Shown here one piece after another: positions 52,737 to 61,160 of a stretch of DNA of 64,000 nt. This DNA is from Secundilactobacillus yichangensis (GTDB taxonomy: Bacteria; Bacillota; Bacilli; Lactobacillales; Lactobacillaceae). The position numbers were made by a program, and so were the translations under genes. The stretch lies in the NCBI RefSeq assembly GCF_016861565.1, contig NZ_BOLK01000002.1:1-64000 (forward strand). Direction: 5' to 3'. The notes under the pieces are model-generated. The model did no database searches. It saw only the letters and a list, made by a program, of their open reading frames with translations, and had not been told where the DNA came from. The stretch's first letter is position 1, and every line of letters starts with the position of its first letter.

Positions 52737-53774
52737 ATGAACCGTTACGACCGCCAAGAACGCGTCAAAGTCATCGGCAAAGCCGGCCAGCAAAAGCTCA
52801 CCGCTGCCACCGTCCTCATCGCCGGCGTCGGTGCTTTAGGTAGCTATACTGCCAGCCAGCTTCTGCGTGCCGGTGTTAAACACCTCATTTTGATTGATCC
52901 CGACGTGGTTTCTACGACCAACTTGCAGCGCCAAGCACTTTTTACCGAACATGACGTGGCCGATGAACTGTTTAAAGTGGATGCTGCTAAGACTCACTTG
53001 CTGGCAATCGACCATACAGCAATCATTGACGTCTATCCGGAGCCACTAAGCCAGTCACATTTGACTGATCTGAAATTTGATCTTGTACTAGATTGTTTAG
53101 ATAACTTTCGCACCCGTGATTTATTAAACAAAGTTGCTTTGAAACAACAATTTGATTACATCTTTGCCAGCTGTGCCGGTACTTTTGGCAGCGTGATGGC
53201 GATATCGCCAACTAATCACCCCTGTTTGAATTGTCTGTACCCAAACTTGGATGAACTGAAGCAAACCGACTGTGACCTGATTGGCGTGAACACGGCATTA
53301 ATTCCCCTTGTTTCCGGTCTGCAGGTATCATTAGCGCTCCACTATTTGGTTGATAAGATCAGCGTTAATTTTGGCCAGCTCATCACCATCGATAACTGGC
53401 AGCTGACTTTTCAAAATTTCAAGATTAAAAAGGATTCGTACTGTCCAATCTGCGGTCAGCAAAATTGGACCATGCCTACTGAACAAAGCAGCGACCAAGT
53501 CACCATGCTGTGTGGGACTCAGACCTATTCTGTTAGGATGAGCCGTTCGCCACGTTTAATACAGCTTAATCAGTGGCTGACCGACCAGGAGATTTCGTAT
53601 CGACAGTTCAAAAGTTTCTCCACATTTCACTGGCAGGGCTATTCAGTCAGTCTGTTTAAAACCGGTAAATTGCTGTTATACGGCGTACCAACCTTGAATG
53701 AAGCAATTTCAATCTATCAAAATCTAAAACGGGCCATGCAGTCCGCCATTATTCAGGAGGCGACTTCAAGATGA
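52737..53774 (+). CDS. moeB: MoeB/ThiF-type E1 enzyme, MoaD adenylyltransferase
   Basis: A 345-residue ThiF-fold enzyme that adenylates the MoaD C-terminus. Nucleotide-binding motif GVGALGSYTASQLLRAG (about 30-46), conserved Arg in NLQRQ, DCLDNFRTR, and two zinc CxxC pairs (CLNC near 163, CPIC near 238). After ~250 it carries a ~95-residue C-terminal part with QLNQWLTDQEISYRQF, which resembles a small MoaD/ThiS-like or sulfur-carrier fold but lacks Gly-Gly. The start is ATG 52737 after AAAGGAG. It overlaps moaB by 4 bp. Confidence 0.9.
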   Translation: MNRYDRQERVKVIGKAGQQKLTAATVLIAGVGALGSYTASQLLRAGVKHLILIDPDVVSTTNLQRQALFTEHDVADELFKVDAAKTHLLAIDHTAIIDVYPEPLSQSHLTDLKFDLVLDCLDNFRTRDLLNKVALKQQFDYIFASCAGTFGSVMAISPTNHPCLNCLYPNLDELKQTDCDLIGVNTALIPLVSGLQVSLALHYLVDKISVNFGQLITIDNWQLTFQNFKIKKDSYCPICGQQNWTMPTEQSSDQVTMLCGTQTYSVRMSRSPRLIQLNQWLTDQEISYRQFKSFSTFHWQGYSVSLFKTGKLLLYGVPTLNEAISIYQNLKRAMQSAIIQEATSR

Positions 53775-54238
53775 CGACAGCAATGATTTTAACCGTCAGT
53801 GACACCCGTGACCTAGCAACTGACAAATCAGGACAGTACTTAGAGGCTACCCTCAAAGCCCACGGTGTCACCGTTTCCGATCGACAGGTTGTTATCGATG
53901 ACATCGTCGATATTCAGTCGCAATTTCTACAATTTGAACAGCAATCACCCGATTTGATCATCACTAACGGCGGTACAGGAATCGCTCAACGAGACGTCAC
54001 GATTCCTGCCCTGACACCGTTACTGTCAACCATCGTTGAGGGCTTTGGCGAGGCCTTTCGGCAAATATCATTTAATGAAGTTGGCACCCACGCCCTTGCC
54101 TCTCGTGCCTTGGCGGGTTTTAACCAGCGCAATCAGCTTGTTTACTGCTTACCAGGTTCAACCAACGCTTGTCAAACGGCAATGAAAGAACTGATCTTGC
54201 CAGAGTTTGAACACCTGGTCTTTGAACGACACAAGTAA
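53771..54238 (+). CDS. moaB: MoaB/MogA-type molybdopterin adenylyltransferase
   Basis: A 155-residue protein of the MogA/MoaB fold that adenylates molybdopterin before molybdenum insertion. Seen: TVSDTRDLATDKSGQYLE at the N-terminus, TNGGTGIAQRDVT (near 66-78) and the C-terminal LPGSTNACQTAM. The ATG overlaps the moeB stop (ATGA). Confidence 0.94.
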   Translation: MTTAMILTVSDTRDLATDKSGQYLEATLKAHGVTVSDRQVVIDDIVDIQSQFLQFEQQSPDLIITNGGTGIAQRDVTIPALTPLLSTIVEGFGEAFRQISFNEVGTHALASRALAGFNQRNQLVYCLPGSTNACQTAMKELILPEFEHLVFERHK

Positions 54239-54249
54239 AGGAGAACATT

Positions 54250-55470
54250 ATGTTAACTAAAAGATATCCAATTTCAATTAATGAAGCACAGGAAAAAGTC
54301 AATCAAATCAAATTACCCATTAAAACGGAAACCATTCCCGTAAAACAGGCAAATCACCGAGTCTTAGCGAAAACAGTCACTTCACCCTACGCCTACCCGC
54401 ATTTTCGCCGTTCAGGCGTCGATGGTTTTGCGATTCGTGCTGAAGACGACCATGATTTTCCAAAGGTTTTTAAAGTTGTAGGAAACATTCCAGCCGGTGC
54501 CACTTTCGACGGTCCACTGGGTGAAAACGAAACGGCGCGGATCATGACTGGTGCTTTCGTTCCCGAAAATGCTGCTAAAGTCATCATGCTGGAAAAAACT
54601 AGTGAGATTGCCAACGATCCTGACCACGTAAAAATGCAAAACACCGAAAAGCACAGCAATATTTCGGAAATTGGCACTGAATTTGCTGAGGGCGATGAAC
54701 TGATTGCCGCTGACAGTGAGCTTAATCCCGGTGGACTGGCTATCCTGGCCGCTTTTGGCATTCGTGAAGTTACCGTCTATAAACGGCCTACCGTAGCCAT
54801 TATTACCACCGGTTCTGAATTGATGCAGCCGGACGAACCCTTGCAGGCCGGTAAGATTTATAACAGCAATGGTCCTATGATCAAGAACTTAGTTGCCGAG
54901 AGTGGCGGTCAAGTTACCAGTTATGAACAGCTAATCGATGATTCTGGTCTGTTGAAAAAATCATTGCAAAAAGCCATCGCCGAAAACGACATTGTCATCA
55001 CGGACGGCGCCGTGTCAGTTGGCGACTTCGATTTCGTTGGTGACGCGGCCCGCAGTGCAGATGAGCTACTTTTCAATAAAATTAAAATGCGGCCCGGCAG
55101 TGTGACCACGGCCTTTGTCGAAAATCACACGCTGGTAATGGCGTTGTCCGGGAACCCAGGGGCCTGCTTCACGGGTTTCTACCTCTACGTGGAACCCGTT
55201 TTGCGACGATTTGTCCATCAAAAAACCCGGGTTCGACAGACCAAAGCCGTGTTAGTAGCCCCTTATCACAAAACCAACAATTTCGACCGGGTCCTTCGTA
55301 GTCAGTTTCAAATTACCGCTGCTGGCCTGAAAGTCTTTCCCAATGGCTCTGACCAATCCGGAGCTTTAGGCAACCTGCAGACAACAACGTGTCTAGTCAA
55401 AATTCCGCACTCAACGGAACCCATCGCGCTAAATACCGAGGTGACAACATGGCTGCTACCCTTCAAATAA
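54250..55470 (+). CDS. moeA: MoeA, molybdopterin molybdenumtransferase
   Basis: A 406-residue enzyme inserting molybdate into adenylated molybdopterin. Seen: [15 protein letters not shown] (near 56), [13 protein letters not shown], the MoCF-fold [22 protein letters not shown] block (pieces, near 196), [12 protein letters not shown] and [13 protein letters not shown]. The ATG at 54250 follows AAGGAGAAC. It overlaps the following mobB start by 22 bp. Confidence 0.96.
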   Translation: MLTKRYPISINEAQEKVNQIKLPIKTETIPVKQANHRVLAKTVTSPYAYPHFRRSGVDGFAIRAEDDHDFPKVFKVVGNIPAGATFDGPLGENETARIMTGAFVPENAAKVIMLEKTSEIANDPDHVKMQNTEKHSNISEIGTEFAEGDELIAADSELNPGGLAILAAFGIREVTVYKRPTVAIITTGSELMQPDEPLQAGKIYNSNGPMIKNLVAESGGQVTSYEQLIDDSGLLKKSLQKAIAENDIVITDGAVSVGDFDFVGDAARSADELLFNKIKMRPGSVTTAFVENHTLVMALSGNPGACFTGFYLYVEPVLRRFVHQKTRVRQTKAVLVAPYHKTNNFDRVLRSQFQITAAGLKVFPNGSDQSGALGNLQTTTCLVKIPHSTEPIALNTEVTTWLLPFK

Positions 55471-56411
55471 TTGGCTATAAAAAAAGCGGCAAGACTGCCG
55501 TAACTGAAGCGCTGATCAAAGTCCTAAGTCCAAACTACCGGGTGGCTGCCATCAAACACGATGCTCACCAAGCTGCTATGGATAAAGCCGGCACCGATTC
55601 CGATCGCTTTGCACGGGCCGGTGCACACAGTGTGATCTTACAGTCCGATAATGGCCTGTTCTTCCACCAAACAGCTGATGCACCAGCATCCGCAGCCGAC
55701 CTTGCAGCCTGGCTGCCTGATCAAACCGATATTTTACTGATTGAGGGCTTTAAACCCGACCCATTTCCTAAAATTGCGATGTTACGGGCTGTTGATTCAC
55801 AAGCTGATTTCAAAAAATACCAGCAGATTCAAGTTTTTGCCAGTTTAGCTCCGCACCCTGAAGCCACCCTCGTTGGTTTACCAGCAATCATTGACTGGGT
55901 GAAAACCAATATTTTGAAAGGAACTGATCATATGACAGATGAATTGACCCACTTTAACGATCAAAATCGGGCAAAAATGGTGGACGTGACTGACAAACAG
56001 GTGACCCACCGAACTGCCGTTGCTACTGGACAGATCACCATGCATCCCGAGACCTTAGACCGTATTCATCAAGGACAGATCAAAAAAGGCGACGTGCTGG
56101 CAGTGGCACAAGTAGCCGGCATCATGGCCGCTAAACAAACCAGTAACCTGATCCCCATGTGCCACCTGATTCCACTGACTGGGGTGGACATCCACTTTGA
56201 AGACAATGACGCAGATACTATCACCGTCAACGCGCAGGTCAAAACCAAACACGTCACGGGGGTTGAAATTGAGGCACTGCTGGCAGTTCAAACCACCCTG
56301 CTGACCATTTACGATATGTGTAAAGCAATTGACCGTGGCATGCTCATTTCAAACGTCCATCTGGTTGAAAAAGATGGCGGTAAAAGCGGCCACTTTATTT
56401 ATCAATCCTAA
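55449..56411 (+). CDS. MobB-MoaC fusion with an internal MoaC start
   Basis: A 320-residue open frame joining two proteins normally separate. Residues 1-160 are MobB: P-loop GYKKSGKT (8-15), [13 protein letters not shown] and [13 protein letters not shown]. Residues 162-320 are Moa[57 protein letters not shown] and EKDGGKSG, essentially full length. No stop lies between. An AAAGGAA site 7 bp before ATG 55932, at the exact domain border, could also give free 159-residue MoaC. MobB assists the MGD step and MoaC forms cyclic pyranopterin. The start is ATG 55449, inside moeA. Confidence 0.92.
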   Translation: MAATLQIIGYKKSGKTAVTEALIKVLSPNYRVAAIKHDAHQAAMDKAGTDSDRFARAGAHSVILQSDNGLFFHQTADAPASAADLAAWLPDQTDILLIEGFKPDPFPKIAMLRAVDSQADFKKYQQIQVFASLAPHPEATLVGLPAIIDWVKTNILKGTDHMTDELTHFNDQNRAKMVDVTDKQVTHRTAVATGQITMHPETLDRIHQGQIKKGDVLAVAQVAGIMAAKQTSNLIPMCHLIPLTGVDIHFEDNDADTITVNAQVKTKHVTGVEIEALLAVQTTLLTIYDMCKAIDRGMLISNVHLVEKDGGKSGHFIYQS

Positions 56412-56427
56412 AAAGGAGGGTGGGCTT

Positions 56428-56997
56428 ATGATCGGCGTAGTGTTAGCTGGCGGCGAATCACGCCGTTTCGGGCAAGATAAAGCGTTATATCAGCTGCCTA
56501 ATCAAAACGTAAATAACGCACAGCTGGCGGTCGATAAGCTCAGTCCGTTATGTGACTGCGTTTTAGTCAGCGCCAATGTTCAAAATGAACCGGCCCTGAT
56601 AAAACAGTTTGCCGGATCAGCCAACGTCCAAGTGATCACGGATCAGCCCCCCTTTGAGAAACGCGGTCCGCTCAGTGGTATCTACGCGGCAACTTGCCAG
56701 TTCGATTTACCGGTCGAGCTGCTGATTTTAGCGGTGGACTACCCTTATGTATCAGTGGATGTCCTTTCAGTTCTAGCCAACCATGTTAATTGCTATGCCC
56801 AAACGCCGGATGCCGATCACTACACTCTGGCCCACTTTACGACCACTCGAGAAGTGCTGCACGACTTCTTAATGCTAGACGACTACCGTTTACGTTATTT
56901 CATCACTGAAGTTCAGCAGTGTGCCCCAATTTCATTTGCCAACGCTGAACTGTTCGTTAATTACAACACACCGGAGGCTGACCATCATGCTCACTAA
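56428..56997 (+). CDS. mobA: MobA, molybdenum cofactor guanylyltransferase
   Basis: A 189-residue enzyme adding GMP to Mo-molybdopterin, giving the MGD form needed by NarG. N-terminal nucleotidyltransferase motif VVLAGGESRRFGQDKAL (4-20), TDQPPFEKRGPLSGIYAA, and a DYP metal-binding motif (AVDYPYVS). The start is ATG 56428 after AAGGAGGG. It overlaps the next small gene by 11 bp. Confidence 0.94.
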   Translation: MIGVVLAGGESRRFGQDKALYQLPNQNVNNAQLAVDKLSPLCDCVLVSANVQNEPALIKQFAGSANVQVITDQPPFEKRGPLSGIYAATCQFDLPVELLILAVDYPYVSVDVLSVLANHVNCYAQTPDADHYTLAHFTTTREVLHDFLMLDDYRLRYFITEVQQCAPISFANAELFVNYNTPEADHHAH

Positions 56998-57244
56998 AAA
57001 CCAAATGTCAGATTCAGATTTTCAAAAATTACTGCAGGTTGCCCTGACTGATTTAACCATCCGAAGGACTTTAGCCGAAAATACCACGGCTGAAGTAAAC
57101 GAGGAAATGCGCTCACTGGAAAAAGATGATCGATTGGATAAACTGGACATGCAAATTCAAGCCATTGCCCAGGATTACGATCATTACAAGCAATTTGTCG
57201 ATCCCAATTTCAGTATTGATATCGATCAGGAATATTCTGAATAG
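56987..57244 (+). CDS. Small protein of unknown function, end of the Moco operon
   Basis: An 85-residue soluble, acidic, probably all-helical protein I do not recognise (MRSLEKDDRLDKLDMQIQ in the middle, acidic C-terminal IDIDQEYSE). No cysteine or membrane helix. The ATG at 56987 has GGAGG 8 bp upstream and overlaps the mobA end. Its position suggests a role with Moco or nitrate reductase. A weak ATTATTC/GAATAAT hairpin follows at 57248-57273. Confidence 0.7.
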   Translation: MLTKNQMSDSDFQKLLQVALTDLTIRRTLAENTTAEVNEEMRSLEKDDRLDKLDMQIQAIAQDYDHYKQFVDPNFSIDIDQEYSE

Positions 57245-57287
57245 CCAAATTATTCTATTTTTATGTGAATAATATGAATTTTATGAG

Positions 57288-57302
57288 GCAAAGCGCTTTC
57301 AT
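57288..57302. promoter_or_regulatory. cre-like site upstream of nreABC
   Basis: The palindrome AAAGCGCTTT lies within GCAAAGCGCTTTCAT, 12 of 14 positions of the TGAAARCGYTTWCN form on the minus strand. It is 37 bp before the nreA start, so CcpA could restrain the nitrate sensor genes. I could not place a promoter with confidence. Confidence 0.45.
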
Positions 57303-57338
57303 TCGGGTTTAAAAATGTTATTATAGGAGGTAATAAAA

Positions 57339-57773
57339 TTGAATCTGGAAAACGTTGATACACAGCGCGATTACCAATGCTTGGTTAATCACATTTATCA
57401 GGCTGAAGATTTTGACTTCGTTGGCGTTGCCCTTTATGCAGCTGACAATTCAACCATCAAATGGTATTTCGTTGCTGGAAACCAGAACGAGCAATTTCGA
57501 AAAATCGTACTTCGAAGTGGTATTGGTATTGCCGGTTTAGTTGTTAGAACAGGCAAACCATTTTGGAAGAACGGCCTCCAAGATTACGAGTATACCGATA
57601 AGATGTATACCCCCATCGCCCGAGTGGAGTCACTGCAAAACGCAGCCGCTGTTCCAATATATCCGTCTGCGGTGAAGTTGGTCGGTGGCGTGTTACTTGC
57701 CGGTTACCGATCAAAACAACCAGTCTCAAACGAAACAACCAGTCGGCTTTCCCAATACCTAGACACTTTTTAA
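57339..57773 (+). CDS. nreA: NreA-like GAF-domain nitrate sensor
   Basis: A 144-residue single GAF domain, the size and position of NreA, which in staphylococci binds nitrate and releases NreB kinase activity when nitrate is present. Visible GAF blocks: FVGVALYAADNSTIKWYFVAGN (pieces), VLRSGIGIAGLVVRTGKPF, and VESLQNAAAVPIYPS. The start codon is TTG 57339 behind AGGAGG. First of three linked sensor genes. Confidence 0.85.
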   Translation: MNLENVDTQRDYQCLVNHIYQAEDFDFVGVALYAADNSTIKWYFVAGNQNEQFRKIVLRSGIGIAGLVVRTGKPFWKNGLQDYEYTDKMYTPIARVESLQNAAAVPIYPSAVKLVGGVLLAGYRSKQPVSNETTSRLSQYLDTF

Positions 57774-57799
57774 AGTGCGACGTTGGGAGGTCGGCTTTT

Positions 57800-58828
57800 T
57801 TGCTAGAAACGTTAAATTGGATCGAACGCTATTTTGATGAAGTCACGGACGCAGTTTTTATTTTTAAGGAAGAGCAACTATTAGTCAGCAATCAATTAGC
57901 TAAAGACCTGCAAGAAGAACTGAATATCGACCCAAACTACCTGGCGGAAATTGCGAACACTTCCGTCAAGCAAAAACTTTCGCCTTCCGATGACTGCTTC
58001 AGGTGTTCCATCCGCAACCTGATGAAGGAAATTTCAATTCCAATCACTTTGGCAAACGATCGATTACACCCGTTGGAGTACTTTTTGATCTACCACGTCA
58101 TCGACGCTGATAACCACATCTTTTCACTCACGCTTAAGAGCCGCGGTATTATTGAACGAATGGATCAAGTGGCTCAGCAGCGACAGTTGAACCAGTACGT
58201 GAATCGGGCTCACGAAGAAGAACGTAAAAAGATTTCCGAAGACCTGCACGATAGCATCGCACAAGGTGTCTATTCCGCCATTATGGGCGTTCGCCGCCTG
58301 CAAGAAGAAACGCTTGATGAGGCCGATATCAAAGCACTCGCCAGTATTATTGAACGACAGTTAACGGATACGCTGACCGAAGTTAAGGGTATGGCACTGG
58401 ATATCCGCCCTTCCGTTCTGGATAACTTCGGCTTATTACCTGCCCTTCGCGTTTTAGCCCAGCGAACCGAGGAAAATTCCGGCATTGACGTTGACGTCGT
58501 TGGCAAAGCTGATACTGAGCAGCTGTCAACTAACGTGCAAAGTGTGCTTTACCGGATTGCTCAGGAATCAATTCACAATACGTTAAAGCACGCTCAAGCC
58601 AGTGAAATCAGCATCTTACTGGTTGCTCATAATCACTTTATTAACCTTGAAATTATTGACAATGGTGTTGGTTTCGATGTGCCAAAGCATCGTCAATTCA
58701 ACGGCCGGTCACTTGGTTTGATGAACATGAACGAGCGGGTCAAAGCACTGAACGGGTCTTTTGAAATTATTTCAGCACCGGGAAACGGCACCACTGTGAC
58801 CGCAAAGTTTCCAGTGGCAACAGCTTAA
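57800..58828 (+). CDS. nreB: NreB-like soluble histidine kinase with an altered cysteine set
   Basis: A 342-residue soluble kinase with an N-terminal PAS-like sensor domain (about 1-125), a HisKA_3 dimerisation domain with His150 (ISEDLHDSIAQG), and an HATPase domain (DNGVGFDV, GRSLGLMNMNERV). In staphylococcal NreB four cysteines hold an O2-labile [4Fe-4S] cluster; here only C66-x2-C69 is present and the second pair is absent. The start codon is TTG 57800 after GGGAGG. It phosphorylates the NreC product. O2 sensing may be changed or cooperative across the dimer. Confidence 0.88.
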   Translation: MLETLNWIERYFDEVTDAVFIFKEEQLLVSNQLAKDLQEELNIDPNYLAEIANTSVKQKLSPSDDCFRCSIRNLMKEISIPITLANDRLHPLEYFLIYHVIDADNHIFSLTLKSRGIIERMDQVAQQRQLNQYVNRAHEEERKKISEDLHDSIAQGVYSAIMGVRRLQEETLDEADIKALASIIERQLTDTLTEVKGMALDIRPSVLDNFGLLPALRVLAQRTEENSGIDVDVVGKADTEQLSTNVQSVLYRIAQESIHNTLKHAQASEISILLVAHNHFINLEIIDNGVGFDVPKHRQFNGRSLGLMNMNERVKALNGSFEIISAPGNGTTVTAKFPVATA

Positions 58829-58840
58829 GGGGGAACGTTG

Positions 58841-59494
58841 ATGTACAAAGTTTTAATTGCTGATGATCATGCCGTAGTTCGGTTTGGCCTTTCAACCTTA
58901 GTCAACAAACAGCCAGAGTTTGAAGTCGTGGACGAAGCAGCCAACGGTACTGATACTTATTTAAGGGTGGAACAAGGCGATATTGATATCCTCATCATGG
59001 ATCTCAGTATGCCGCCTGGCGAAAGTGGTCTGATCACCACTAAACGGATTCACGATAATTTTCCTAAAGTGCGCATCCTGATTCTTTCCATGCACGAAGA
59101 ACAGGAATATATCAATCAAGCGTTGCATAACGGCGCTATGTCATACGTTCTGAAAAGTTCGTCCGATGACGAACTGCTCCATGCGCTTCATGAACTCATG
59201 AACGGCCAAGAGTACGTCGATCAGAACATCAAGCTGACCACGGATGATTTAGCCGAAATCAACCAAGATGGCACCAACGTCAAACTTGAAGGCTATAAGG
59301 GCCTGTCCAAGCGCGAAAGCGAAGTGCTGCCGCTGATTACCCTTGGCTATTCCAATAAAGAAATCGCCTCAGAACTTTTCATTTCCACCAAGACGGTAGA
59401 AGCTCATAAGGCCAATATCATGGCTAAGCTTCACCTCAAGAATCGGGCAGAACTGATTCGGTACGCCATTCATAACAAATTAATTGATTTATAA
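58841..59494 (+). CDS. nreC: NreC-like LuxR-family response regulator
   Basis: A 217-residue NarL/LuxR-type regulator. Receiver domain with Asp8/Asp9, phospho-acceptor Asp54 (LIMDLSMPPG) and Lys in VLKSSSDD; C-terminal helix-turn-helix with LSKRESEVLPLITLGYSNKEIA and STKTVEAHKANIMAKL (in pieces). The start is ATG 58841 behind GGGGGAAC; the TTG at 58838 is an alternative. It is the natural candidate for the activator recognising the TAGGNNTTTCCCTA boxes. A terminator follows. Confidence 0.92.
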   Translation: MYKVLIADDHAVVRFGLSTLVNKQPEFEVVDEAANGTDTYLRVEQGDIDILIMDLSMPPGESGLITTKRIHDNFPKVRILILSMHEEQEYINQALHNGAMSYVLKSSSDDELLHALHELMNGQEYVDQNIKLTTDDLAEINQDGTNVKLEGYKGLSKRESEVLPLITLGYSNKEIASELFISTKTVEAHKANIMAKLHLKNRAELIRYAIHNKLIDL

Positions 59495-59526
59495 CTCATT
59501 TTAAGATTGCTTCATAGTAGGCTGTA

Positions 59527-59570
59527 GGCTCAAAACCAATACTTGTGTATTAGTTTTGAACCTTTTACTT
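59527..59570 (+). terminator. Intrinsic terminator after nreC
   Basis: A 13-bp stem with two mismatches (59527-59541 with 59548-59562), then TTTTACTTTTAATTTTTA. It closes the nreABC transcript. Confidence 0.85.
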
Positions 59571-59579
59571 TTAATTTTT

Positions 59580-59758
59580 ATTGAGTGCTAGCAGCAAACG
59601 AGTTTATTGCTGTGGGGACCGGTGAAAGCCTGAGGGACGGTCTTTCACCTCGCATCTAAGCCACGCCAAAAACGCCTGTCTTAGATGTCGTCCCGTGCTG
59701 TAAGGGCGAAACGCCCTAACACCACCGACACAGCAGATAAACTCGTTTGCTACTCAAT
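59580..59758. repeat. Structured 179-bp intergenic element, ncRNA or MITE-like
   Basis: The ends form a long imperfect stem: 59580-59586 with 59752-59758, then a perfect 15-bp helix (59593-59607 with 59737-59751) and a 6-bp helix GCTGTG/CACAGC. Inside are GGGACG/CGTCCC enclosing CATCTAAG/CTTAGATG, plus AGGGCG-AAA-CGCCCT, and a competing GGTGAAAG/CTTTCACC. It has no coding frame. It lies after the nreC terminator and before the next promoter, so any transcript needs its own promoter. Confidence 0.6.
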
Positions 59759-59795
59759 CTTTAAACTATTCATTTATATTATATGCGCTATTTCT

Positions 59796-59839
59796 TAGGT
59801 CTTTTCCCTATATCGTCCCCGCTGTTTATTGACTAAAAT
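59796..59839 (+). promoter_or_regulatory. Nitrate-regulon box promoter of the uncharacterised three-gene operon
   Basis: Box TAGGTCTTTTCCCTA (59796-59810), then -10 TAAAAT (59834-59839); centres 33.5 bp apart, no good -35. This puts the 59876-62117 genes in the same proposed regulon as narG. Confidence 0.6.
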
Positions 59840-59875
59840 AAAGCTAACGAAATAAAACTGAAGGGAGCAACACTT

Positions 59876-60142
59876 ATGGCACACAATGTTAGTCATGATG
59901 AGGAATTAATGGGGATCCTAAACGACGTCCACAACCACTGCTTTCGTCAGGGGCGTCAGCTAAACCCAAATTCAATGCTGTATACCACGATTAAAGCGGC
60001 CAACGACGAAGGCTATTTAAATAATGCGGTTTTGGACAATACCTACAGCGCAACCCTTGCTAGCGCCGATCTATCCGCAGCCACTCTCACCGAAAACGGC
60101 GAACAAAAACTGCAGGCCTTGATCAAGGCTTCAGAAGCATAG
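59876..60142 (+). CDS. Small protein of unknown function, operon gene 1
   Basis: An 88-residue soluble protein. The end pattern AATLTENGEQKLQALIKAS resembles the C-terminal 'LTxxGxxxL' helix of small YjcQ-type winged-helix proteins, but this is a weak likeness. It has one cysteine (NHCFRQG). The start is ATG 59876 after AAGGGAG. It lies 13 bp before the next gene; all three genes are probably cotranscribed from the box promoter. Confidence 0.7.
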   Translation: MAHNVSHDEELMGILNDVHNHCFRQGRQLNPNSMLYTTIKAANDEGYLNNAVLDNTYSATLASADLSAATLTENGEQKLQALIKASEA

Positions 60143-60155
60143 GAGGAAATCCGTG

Positions 60156-61145
60156 ATGGAAATGGACGTCAAACAAAAACTAGCTAGCAAATATGACAAT
60201 ATTGCAATTTATACGTCCGGCTTTTATGCCGACCCCGAGGATGCTTTAGGCTCCCGCAGCAAATTAATGGAAACCTTAAAGTCACTGACCATGAACCAGC
60301 ATGCTGACACCCCGTTCTCCCTTCAAATTATGACGACCAATGGCGAAATCAACGTGATGCCCCTGGGTCTTTTAAGCTTGGATGAACTAAAAAAATACGA
60401 AAATGACCACCGTAAAAAAGCTGGCCTCAATGCTGACGATGATAGTATTCCAATGGTGATTCAATTTGCGCCCCACACTGAACACGCCAAAATCCAGAAA
60501 CAAATCGTGGGTACCACCAATGACCTGTTTGATCACTTTAACGACCAGTTTCCTAAGATTTGGGCAACTGTGAGTGATTACTTAGATGCCAATCAAGCGA
60601 TTTTAACCGACATTGAACGGGATCTGCTGACCGATGCCAAAGACGTTCAGTCAGAGTATCTCAATAATTTTAAAACCATGACCCCCGATGAACGGAATCA
60701 AAATGTTGGCTACGAATTAAAGGATGAAGAACTAGACCACTTTAGTCATTTTATGGCTGATATGCATGAAGTCCAAGCTGTTGTAATGTCTGCCGCGTCC
60801 TTTACGCAGCATGAAATCATGGGTGATAACTTATTTACCACGGTGATGAATGACCGGGTACTGCGAAACACCTTCTTCTGGGTACTTGATAATACTTTTT
60901 ACGAAATTATGTATTACTTCATTGAAAAAACTCGGAGAATGGCAGATAGCGACAAGATCATCAAGCATCTGCGCCATCAAAAGAAACTCATGATCATTAA
61001 CATGCGTAATGATGCTTTTGAACGGGCTCAAAAGGCACTGGATGATCCTCAGCAAACCATCGATCTTAACCATTACTTTACGGACGTTTTCATTCCAGTG
61101 GCAGAACAGTTCTCTACTGAACTGGATAAGTTGACGTCTAAATAA
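60156..61145 (+). CDS. Protein of unknown function, operon gene 2
   Basis: A 329-residue soluble acidic protein, not recognised. The first ~120 residues look alpha/beta (AIYTSGFYADPEDALG, FSLQIMTTNGEINVMPLG); the rest is mostly helical and rich in His, Asp and aromatic residues (ELDHFSHFMADMHEVQ, NTFFWVLDNTFYEIMYYF). No cysteine or membrane helix noted. The start is ATG 60156 after AGGAGG, with GTG 60153 as alternative. It is followed 15 bp later by gene 3. Metal binding by the His/Asp cluster is only a guess. Confidence 0.7.
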   Translation: MEMDVKQKLASKYDNIAIYTSGFYADPEDALGSRSKLMETLKSLTMNQHADTPFSLQIMTTNGEINVMPLGLLSLDELKKYENDHRKKAGLNADDDSIPMVIQFAPHTEHAKIQKQIVGTTNDLFDHFNDQFPKIWATVSDYLDANQAILTDIERDLLTDAKDVQSEYLNNFKTMTPDERNQNVGYELKDEELDHFSHFMADMHEVQAVVMSAASFTQHEIMGDNLFTTVMNDRVLRNTFFWVLDNTFYEIMYYFIEKTRRMADSDKIIKHLRHQKKLMIINMRNDAFERAQKALDDPQQTIDLNHYFTDVFIPVAEQFSTELDKLTSK

Positions 61146-61160
61146 TGAGGAGATGTGGTG

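Noticed and set aside
56329-56997. mobA starting inside moaC
   Set aside because: The MobA nucleotide motif begins at ATG 56428, which has a strong ribosome-binding site. The upstream part is the moaC sequence in another frame.
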